From assembly GCA_011039385.1 (NCBI GenBank), contig DRBO01000023.1, positions 1 to 47,498 of the forward strand: DNA of 47,498 nt, written 5' to 3'. Below the pieces are notes generated by a model, which had not been told where the DNA came from, searched no databases, and worked only from the letters and a program-made list of their open reading frames with translations. How positions within the stretch are numbered: position 1 is the first letter of the stretch; each line of letters begins with the position of its first letter. Positions 39,046 through 47,498 of this stretch are shown piece after piece. Source of the stretch: Chloroflexota bacterium. GTDB taxonomy: Bacteria > Chloroflexota > Anaerolineae > Anaerolineales > UBA11858. The translations under genes and the position numbers were made by a program.

Positions 39046-39931
39046 TGTCACAGTAAACCCTATTTTGCTGATGAGTGTGGGCTTCCTGGTAGGGATCCTG
39101 GGCGGTTTCTTTGGCGTGGGAGGTGGGTTTCTGGCTGGTCCAATGATGTTCTGGACCGGCGTCCCGATGAATTTTGTGGTGGGAACCGATCTGGCCCATA
39201 TGACTGGAAAATCTATTGTCGCGGCTCGTCGCCATCGAACCCTGGGCCATGTTGACCTCAAGCTTGGCGCGTTCATGATTCTGGCGACCGTAGTCGGCGT
39301 GGAAATCGGAGCACGCATCATTGAAGCCCTGCAGGACACCGGTGCACTCGAGGTTAGCATTGGGGTTGCTTATATTGTCATCCTGGTGATCATCAGCGGG
39401 TTCACGGCCTGGGAAAGCGTCCGCGCTATCCAGATGGTTCGGACCGACCAGATAGCAGTGGAGGATGCGGTAGGGTTTAAGGGATTAGCCAAACGCATCC
39501 AGGCTGTGAGAATTCCTCCCATGATTTCCTTCCCTGTTTCAGGGATTGAAAGCATATCAATCTGGATAGTGCTGGGCGTTGGTTTCTTGACCGGGGTGTT
39601 GGCCGGTTGTTTGGGAGTGGGTGGGGGATTCATCCGGATGCCTATGCTGGTCTATGTATTGGGAGTGCCTACGCATGTGGCGGTAGGGACGGACTTGTTT
39701 GAGATCGTTTTTTCCTCTGGGTTTGGCACGATTACCCATGCCCTCAAAGGGAATGTTGATATATTGATGGCTCTTGTCATGCAGACTGGAGCGGCTATTG
39801 GTGCCCAGATTGGAGCATCGGCAACACGTTTTTTTGCTGGGCCGAGGATCCGACTGGCGTTTTCAGCCTTACCGCTGGTAGGGGCTGTGTTGGTTCTGGT
39901 GCGCTTGTTCAGCAGCGGAGCCCTTCATTAA
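39026..39931 (+). CDS. TauE/SafE family anion (sulfite/sulfonate-type) permease
   Basis: ATG 39026 with SD aggagg; 'GFLVGILGGFFGVGGGFLAGPMMFWTGVPMNFVVGTDLAHM' and a second 'GFLTGVLAGCLGVGGGFIRMPMLVYVLGVPTHVAVGTDL' repeat. Confidence 0.93.
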   Translation: MYFPIADVTVNPILLMSVGFLVGILGGFFGVGGGFLAGPMMFWTGVPMNFVVGTDLAHMTGKSIVAARRHRTLGHVDLKLGAFMILATVVGVEIGARIIEALQDTGALEVSIGVAYIVILVIISGFTAWESVRAIQMVRTDQIAVEDAVGFKGLAKRIQAVRIPPMISFPVSGIESISIWIVLGVGFLTGVLAGCLGVGGGFIRMPMLVYVLGVPTHVAVGTDLFEIVFSSGFGTITHALKGNVDILMALVMQTGAAIGAQIGASATRFFAGPRIRLAFSALPLVGAVLVLVRLFSSGALH

Positions 39932-39948
39932 GGAGGTTGATTTCATTG

Positions 39949-40773
39949 ATGAAGATTCTAATTATTCTTGATAGTGAGAGTTATAACCATCCCCCGGTGT
40001 TGATGGGGAAGATCATTTCCAAGGCGGTTTCTGGCTCAGTCGATATCTTGGTAGTGGTGCCCAGGGGCGGACATCTTGAAAACGGTCAAGCGGTAGCGCA
40101 GCAGGCCTCCCTGGATCTGGGCGCGATTTCATCCCGGGTTTTGATCGAGGAAGGGGAAAACACGGTTGTGATCAAGCGGGTGCTTGAAAATCAAACCTAC
40201 CAGTTGGTAATCGTCAACGCGGATCGGATCTTGCGCCTGCGCAAAACTGTGGAAATAGACCCTCTCCTCATCAAGCAATCAGAAGTTTCGCTGCTGATCA
40301 CCCAGAATGCCAAACCGAAAATTGACCACATCCTGCTTTGCACCGCCTGCGGCGAAGATAATTATTCCATAGTTCATCAGGCTGCAGGTCTGGCAGCTGC
40401 TCTCGGCGCAGCTGTCACCATGCTGCATGTATGTGCGGGTGCTGTGCCAGCCATGTATACCGGTCTGGATCAGATCGACGAAACAGTGAAAGAACTGCTG
40501 CAAACGGATACATCCTACGCTCAATATTTGAGGAAAGGGGTGGAGATATTAAATGAAAACCAGACTGAGTCCGAAGTGAAAATCCGCCGGGGCATCCCAA
40601 TTGAGGAAGTCGTTAGAGAAACCCAAATCGGGAATTATGACCTGGTGGTGATTGGCTCCTCGGCCGTCACCCGGGGATTAAAGGAAATGCTGTTGGGAAA
40701 TCTGACCATCAAGATCATTGATCGCGTGGAACTGCCGATCCTAATTGTTGGCAGCAGGAAAATCGAGGGGTAA
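39949..40773 (+). CDS. Universal stress protein (UspA) family
   Basis: 'HILLCTACGEDNYSIVHQAAGLAAALGAAVTMLHV' and 'YDLVVIGSSAVTRGLKEMLLGNLTIKIIDRVELPILIV'; an in-frame TTG at 39937 is an alternative start. Confidence 0.82.
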   Translation: MKILIILDSESYNHPPVLMGKIISKAVSGSVDILVVVPRGGHLENGQAVAQQASLDLGAISSRVLIEEGENTVVIKRVLENQTYQLVIVNADRILRLRKTVEIDPLLIKQSEVSLLITQNAKPKIDHILLCTACGEDNYSIVHQAAGLAAALGAAVTMLHVCAGAVPAMYTGLDQIDETVKELLQTDTSYAQYLRKGVEILNENQTESEVKIRRGIPIEEVVRETQIGNYDLVVIGSSAVTRGLKEMLLGNLTIKIIDRVELPILIVGSRKIEG

Positions 40774-40863
40774 ATCTATCAAGACCCCTCAGAGCTTGTT
40801 GTGGTATGATGAGTGTCGTTTTTATCAAAGCTGTCCTTGCCTGGCGAATGGATCTCCAGGTAG

Positions 40864-42624
<1,761 letters not shown>

Positions 42625-42660
42625 AGCAGGACCGGGGTCCATGAGGTCAGCCGCCAATTA

Positions 42661-44733
42661 ATGGCAGCTGCCCTGTTCAGAGGAGTTACCAAGTTGAAAA
42701 ACAAGTCCTTGTTTATCGTACTGATCGGCCTGGGGGTGGTAGTCCTGGGCTTATCCTGCTTTGCTTGCGGTATCACAGCCTACGGTATCAACCTCTGGAT
42801 TCAGGAAGACGTGATTTTGGATGAGCTCCTGGTTAACGAACCTGTTGATGTGGAGGTTATCGTACCCACGCAGCTGTCTGGCAACCCGCCGGGATCGTCA
42901 GGTTATGTTCCTTCTTCAACTAATCCAACCTTGACCACGCTGTTGAACACAATTATCCCCATCAATGATCCCATTGATATCGCCCGCCGGCTGGAAGGCA
43001 AGGAAAATATCCAGCTTACTTTACCCGTGGAGAATTTGAATCGTCAAGCGGGTGAACAGGAAACCTTCTGGGTGACCAACACCGATACAGCTGAGAACTT
43101 CCAGATCGAAACCACACTCTCCGCGGTCACAGACCACCTGTATTTTTGGGTTGAGAATGGAGTGTTCTTCTCTCAGAAAGCACTTGATAATCTGGCAGCG
43201 GATTTTGAGAGTAATATTTATCCCACAAACCAGGAGTTCTTTGGCACAGAATGGTTCCCCGGTGTGGATGAGGACCCGCATATCTACGTGATCTACGCTG
43301 GTGGCCTGGGAGGGAATGTCGCCGGGTATTACAGCTCTGTGGATGAGTACATTCCCGAAGTGCACGAATTTTCGAACTCTCACGAAACCTTCATGCTCAA
43401 TGCGGACAATACTAGCTTATTGGACCCATATACTTATGGAGTTCTGGCGCATGAATTCCAGCATATGATCCACTGGTACCGGGATAAAAATGAAACTTCC
43501 TGGCTCAACGAGGGTTTTTCTGAACTGGCGACCTTGTTGACCGGGCATCGGGAAGGCCCTATACACGATTATTATTTTGCGGATGATCCGGATACCCAAT
43601 TGAATGATTGGCCCAATGACCCCAGCATGACCGTGCCGCATTATGGCAATGCTTTCCTGTTTGTCACTTATTTTATGGACCGGTTTGGAAGCGAAGCCAC
43701 CAAGGCATTGGTCGCGGAAGATCTGAATGGAATGCCAAGTGTGGACAAAGTACTAGCGGATCTATCCATCACTGATCCCGTGACGGGAAACCAGATCACA
43801 GCGAATGATGTTTTCCTGGATTGGGTGGTGACCAATATCCTCAATGATGCATACAACGTTACTGAAAGGTTCAAATACATCAGCTATCCGAACGCCCCTT
43901 ACTTCGACGTTACAGAGATCATTCACAATTGCTCCACCCGCGAAATGGCCCGGGATGTGCATCAATACGCGGCCGATTATGTTAAACTGGATTGCGACGG
44001 AAATTTCATCCTGCATTTTTCAGGGCAGGATTCGGTGAAACTGCTGCCGGAAGATCCTATCGAGGGCAGCCACGCCTTCTGGTCCAATAAAGGGGACCAT
44101 TCGAATATGCGCCTGACCCGTGGATTTGATTTCCGGGACGTTAGCGGCCCTATCACCTTCAATTACCAGACCTGGTATGACCTGGAAGAAGATTATGATT
44201 ACGTTTTCCTGGAAATATCCACCAATGGGGGCGATTGGCGGATCATCAGGACTCCGTCCAGCACGTCAGAAAACCCCTCCGGCAACAGTTATGGTTGGGG
44301 ATACAACGGTCTGTCTGGCGGAAGCGGAGTCTGGATCGAGGAATCTGTAGACCTTTCCGGTTATGCTGGAGAGCAAATCCAGATTCGCTTCGAATACATA
44401 ACCGATGCGGCAGTCCATGGGGAAGGGTTGCTGTTGGATTCAGTTAGTATTCCGGAAATCGGTTATTCTACCGGATTTGAAGAGGGTGACGGGGGCTGGT
44501 TCGCAGAGGGATTTGTCCGGGTTGAAAATTCTCTTCCCCAAACCTACCGCCTGGCATTGATTCACCTGGGACCTGAACCGCGGGTAGAATATCTGGCTTT
44601 GTCTGAGGGAAACGAACTGGAAATGGCGATCAATTCCGGAGATAACGGGAACCATCCAGTTGTCCTGGTCGTAACAGGCACTACCCGCTTTACCAGACAA
44701 AAAGCGAATTACTGGTTCCAGCTGAGTCAGTAA
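42661..44733 (+). CDS. Secreted HExxH metalloprotease with immune-inhibitor-A/MAM-like C-terminal region
   Basis: 690 aa; N-terminal TM; 'VLAHEFQHMIHWYRDKNETSWLNEGFSELATLL'; C-terminal 'WYDLEEDYDYVFLEISTNGGDWRII...GYAGEQIQIRFEYITDAAVHGEGLLLDSVSI'. TTG at 42694 is an alternative start. Confidence 0.87.
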   Translation: MAAALFRGVTKLKNKSLFIVLIGLGVVVLGLSCFACGITAYGINLWIQEDVILDELLVNEPVDVEVIVPTQLSGNPPGSSGYVPSSTNPTLTTLLNTIIPINDPIDIARRLEGKENIQLTLPVENLNRQAGEQETFWVTNTDTAENFQIETTLSAVTDHLYFWVENGVFFSQKALDNLAADFESNIYPTNQEFFGTEWFPGVDEDPHIYVIYAGGLGGNVAGYYSSVDEYIPEVHEFSNSHETFMLNADNTSLLDPYTYGVLAHEFQHMIHWYRDKNETSWLNEGFSELATLLTGHREGPIHDYYFADDPDTQLNDWPNDPSMTVPHYGNAFLFVTYFMDRFGSEATKALVAEDLNGMPSVDKVLADLSITDPVTGNQITANDVFLDWVVTNILNDAYNVTERFKYISYPNAPYFDVTEIIHNCSTREMARDVHQYAADYVKLDCDGNFILHFSGQDSVKLLPEDPIEGSHAFWSNKGDHSNMRLTRGFDFRDVSGPITFNYQTWYDLEEDYDYVFLEISTNGGDWRIIRTPSSTSENPSGNSYGWGYNGLSGGSGVWIEESVDLSGYAGEQIQIRFEYITDAAVHGEGLLLDSVSIPEIGYSTGFEEGDGGWFAEGFVRVENSLPQTYRLALIHLGPEPRVEYLALSEGNELEMAINSGDNGNHPVVLVVTGTTRFTRQKANYWFQLSQ

Positions 44734-44741
44734 TAATGAAA

Positions 44742-44775
44742 AATGACACCCCCCGCCTGTGCGGGGAGTGTCATT
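44742..44775. terminator. Terminator-like hairpin between convergent genes
   Basis: AATGACAC-C-CCCCGC / GCGGGG-A-GTGTCATT, 4-nt loop, one internal mismatch; weak T-tract. Confidence 0.6.
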
Positions 44776-44808
44776 GATGAGCCTGTCTTGAGTGGCGTTC
44801 CTGCGTTC

Positions 44809-45027
44809 TCAGGATTCCTGGGGATTGATGAAATCCTGCAGTTGACCTTCTAATTCGGATCTTTTTTGCTGGGCTGCTTCTTTGATCTCGATCTGGATAT
44901 TCTCAACACCTTTCCGGATCACAGAACGCATTTCATCGCCCGAATACGGGGCCAGTAACAGTGCGCCCAATCCGCCCAGCACACCTCCCAGGACGGCGCC
45001 AAATATAAAAGCCATTGCCTTTCTCAT
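44809..45027 (-). CDS. YtxH domain-containing small membrane protein
   Basis: MRKAMAFIFGAVLGGVLGGLGALLLAPYSGDEMRSVIRKGVENIQIEI...; start trimmed from ORF 45312 to ATG 45027. Confidence 0.85.
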   Translation of the reverse strand: MRKAMAFIFGAVLGGVLGGLGALLLAPYSGDEMRSVIRKGVENIQIEIKEAAQQKRSELEGQLQDFINPQES

Positions 45028-45106
45028 CCAACCCTCTCCTTTCAGTATTCTTATTATACAGGGTCTTTGATAAAATGGGTACAGGATAAAAAAAAGAGAG
45101 ATCGAT

Positions 45107-46105
45107 ATGATAGATCCGAAACTTCCCCTGGTAGATCTGCATCGGCACCTTGACGGAAGCATAAGGCTGGAAACCATCCTTAATCTAGCTGCCAAACATG
45201 ATATCCGGCTACCGGCGGATACACTCGAAGAGCTGCGGCCATACGTCCAGATCACTGAACCCCGGCCAGGCGTGATGGCATTCATCGAAAAATTCAAGTA
45301 TATGGTCGGCATACTGGCTGATTATGACGCCTGCCGGCAGGTCGCTTATGAAAATGTGGAAGATGCTTATCAGGAGGGGATAGATTATATAGAGCTGCGC
45401 TTCAGCCCCTATTTTATGGCGGAGTCCCATCAGCTGGACCCCGCTGGCGTTGTGGAATCCGTCCTGCAGGGCCTGCAGGACGGCCGCGAGGCATTTGATA
45501 TTGGGGTGAATGCCATTGGCATAATCAGCCGAACATACGGCCCGGACCAGGGCTGGGCTGAGCTGGAAGCCCTGCTGGCCTATCAAGACCAGATTACAGC
45601 CCTCGATCTGGCCGGTGATGAGGTCAATTACCCTGGAAGACTATTTGTGGATCATTTCCGGGAAGGACAGAAAGCCGGCTGGCATATCACGGTACATGCT
45701 GGCGAGGAGGATGGGCCAGACAGTATCTGGCAGGCGATAGAGGAGCTTGGCGCTGAGCGGATTGGCCACGGTGTGAGTGCGATCCAGGACCCTCTGTTAA
45801 TGGATTATCTGGTCGAACACAGGATTGGCGTGGAATCGAATTTAACCAGCAATCTGCAGACCAGGGTTGTTGATAGTTATCAGGATCACCCCCTCCGTAA
45901 ATTCCTTGAGGCTGGGATTCTGGCAACGATTAATACAGATGATCCAGGGATCAGTGCTATCGATCTGCATTTCGAATATGAACAGGCTGCCCCGGCCGCG
46001 GGGCTCAGCGAGGAGCTGATCACACGGGCGCAGCGGAATGCGCTGGAGGTGGCTTTTATCAGCCCGGAAGAGAGGGCTGGTTTGCTAGATAAGCAAGATC
46101 GTTAA
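45107..46105 (+). CDS. add: Adenosine deaminase family protein
   Basis: 332 aa; 'LPLVDLHRHLDGSIRLETI', 'HAGEEDGPDSIWQAIEELGAERIGHG', 'INTDDPGISAIDLHFEYE'. Confidence 0.95.
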   Translation: MIDPKLPLVDLHRHLDGSIRLETILNLAAKHDIRLPADTLEELRPYVQITEPRPGVMAFIEKFKYMVGILADYDACRQVAYENVEDAYQEGIDYIELRFSPYFMAESHQLDPAGVVESVLQGLQDGREAFDIGVNAIGIISRTYGPDQGWAELEALLAYQDQITALDLAGDEVNYPGRLFVDHFREGQKAGWHITVHAGEEDGPDSIWQAIEELGAERIGHGVSAIQDPLLMDYLVEHRIGVESNLTSNLQTRVVDSYQDHPLRKFLEAGILATINTDDPGISAIDLHFEYEQAAPAAGLSEELITRAQRNALEVAFISPEERAGLLDKQDR

Positions 46106-46280
46106 GGCCATTCAAGTGTAATAAACATTCGCATAGAGGGAAATGTGACGTTTCAAGACCCGCCAAGGGATCTTCAGCTGGAACACCAAGCATCCTTCGG
46201 CATCGCCCAAATTCCCAGATCCGAGTGCGTTTTACCACCAGGGGGCGTCTTGTGGGGAAAATTGAAAAGGAAACGATCCC

Positions 46281-46946
46281 ATGGCAAAATTCAATCAATT
46301 GAGTGATCGTGAGTGGGAAATTATCCGACAGCTGCTGCAGGGTAAAAGCAATAAGCTAATTGCTTTGGCGCTTGGTGTTTCTATCAGCACAGTAGAATTC
46401 CATTTGAATAATATCTATGCAAAGTTGGAAGTAAGCTCCCGGCTGGAGCTGATCTTAGTACTATGGAAAGCCACAGGTAAAGTCGAAGTCGATGAACTAA
46501 GGTATTCCACAGTTGACAGGCTGGAAGATTTTGTTGAAAATGAAGATCAGTTCACTATCGACCAGTTGCGGGGACTGCGGGGTACTATGCGTTTATATCG
46601 ATTAGTTCTTATAATCTGTTTGCTAGCGACACTTTTGCCGCTTGGGATCCTGTTCTATACTGCCAGTTTCGTGCCAGGATCCATAATCATGTGGCGATCA
46701 ATATTCCTCTGGCTGCTCCCGTCAGCCGCAATCATATTTCTGCTTCTGCTTTTTCCCAGAACGGGTTTTCGAACACTTATTTTCATCGCTTACTTAATTT
46801 TTCTGCCCTTCCTCGCCATAACATTCTTTTTTAGATTAATAGGGCCATTGTGGCTCATCCCATACCTGGTTGGAGCAGGGGGAGTTCTTATTGCGGCAAG
46901 ATCCAGGAAAAGAGACCAGGATGCTAGCACGCTTGATGCCGATTAA
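46281..46946 (+). CDS. LuxR-type HTH protein with C-terminal transmembrane region
   Basis: N-terminal 'LSDREWEIIRQLLQGKSNKLIALALGVSISTVEFHLNNIYAKLEVSSRLELIL' HTH, then about four hydrophobic segments. Confidence 0.85.
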   Translation: MAKFNQLSDREWEIIRQLLQGKSNKLIALALGVSISTVEFHLNNIYAKLEVSSRLELILVLWKATGKVEVDELRYSTVDRLEDFVENEDQFTIDQLRGLRGTMRLYRLVLIICLLATLLPLGILFYTASFVPGSIIMWRSIFLWLLPSAAIIFLLLLFPRTGFRTLIFIAYLIFLPFLAITFFFRLIGPLWLIPYLVGAGGVLIAARSRKRDQDASTLDAD

Positions 46947-47058
46947 GCTGATAGTTCTCCGCTGGCTAGCATAATTAATGATCTGAACCTCAGTAAATTA
47001 CATCATCTCTTGAAATTTCTATCGGCCCTGTTGAATTTTAACTGAAAGATATCTATGC

Positions 47059-47080
47059 CCTGGAACAGCCATGTTCCAGG
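47059..47080 (+). terminator. Probable terminator downstream of the LuxR-HTH gene
   Basis: CCTGGAAC-AGCCAT-GTTCCAGG followed by attgggtttgtttt. Confidence 0.55.
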
Positions 47081-47330
47081 ATTGGGTTTGTTTTAGCGAC
47101 CACAGTTACAGTTGCTGTATACACATACTTTCTGTTTCTATCACTTTCCGGCATAGCTATTGACCCAATCCTTTGGTATTTTTCCTGTCACCTCCCCACG
47201 GGGGTTTGTATCATAAACATAAATTTGTGTTTCATGCTTTATTTCTAAAAGTTCAGGGATTTTTTCCGGGGCAGGATAAGAACCGCAGGCATAAACTCAC
47301 TATTCCTATCCAATTTTAATAACGTAATAT

Positions 47331-47366
47331 TTCCATACCACTCCGCGAACATAGAGTGGTATGGAA
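47331..47366. repeat. 13-bp perfect inverted repeat (TTCCATACCACTC / GAGTGGTATGGAA), 10-nt spacer
   Basis: Read directly; lies in a gene-poor right edge. Confidence 0.7.
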
Positions 47367-47498
47367 CCTTGTCAAAACAAGAAAATTCACAGCTTACAAC
47401 ACGGGTAATTATTTCTTTGAGGAAACTGAGCCAACCTCAAGTAGTCAAGCTTGATAGGGTTAATTGCAGTACACTATATAAAGAGTAAAATTGCTCCA

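Noticed and set aside
45028-45312. N-terminal extension of the YtxH ORF
   Set aside because: Antisense to the start of add; the YtxH pattern begins at ATG 45027.

Overview
The window looks like ordinary chromosomal sequence from a Chloroflexota/Anaerolineae-type bacterium; that placement is inferred from gene content, not tested. About 42 protein genes, one tRNA and one pseudogene can be supported. There is no CRISPR array, no recognisable transposase or phage gene, and no rRNA. Main blocks, left to right: (1) a decayed LacI-type regulator at the left edge; (2) a DUF1152 gene followed by a complete BMP/PnrA-type ABC importer; (3) a YtrA-like GntR regulator, an SPFH/slipin protein, a small protein with a probable TTG start, and a Cys-rich Fe-S protein; (4) a leftward block with YbaK/EbsC, an NBR1-Ig-like lipoprotein, recA, an M23 peptidase, a PD40 propeller protein, an RsmB/F-type methyltransferase, two DegV paralogues and tRNA-Arg(GCG); (5) an HtrA-like protease; (6) a leftward block with a TPR lytic transglycosylase, a lipoprotein, endonuclease III, an asparaginase, an MBL hydrolase, a GAF/PAS histidine kinase and holB; (7) rightward pcrA, tsaE, tsaB, type-4 UDG and nucleotide-sugar genes including gmd and fcl; (8) a TauE/SafE - USP - fused ATP sulfurylase/APS kinase module; (9) a secreted HExxH metalloprotease, a YtxH protein, adenosine deaminase and a LuxR-HTH membrane protein. 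I did not find a clear-cut new defence or mobile system. The strongest non-routine signals are a LexA-like palindrome between the -35 and -10 of recA, with recA overlapping an NBR1-Ig lipoprotein; a promoter, operator and tandem-repeat arrangement before the GntR-slipin operon; the PAPS-forming sulfur module next to GDP-fucose genes; and the LacI pseudogene with in-frame stops.
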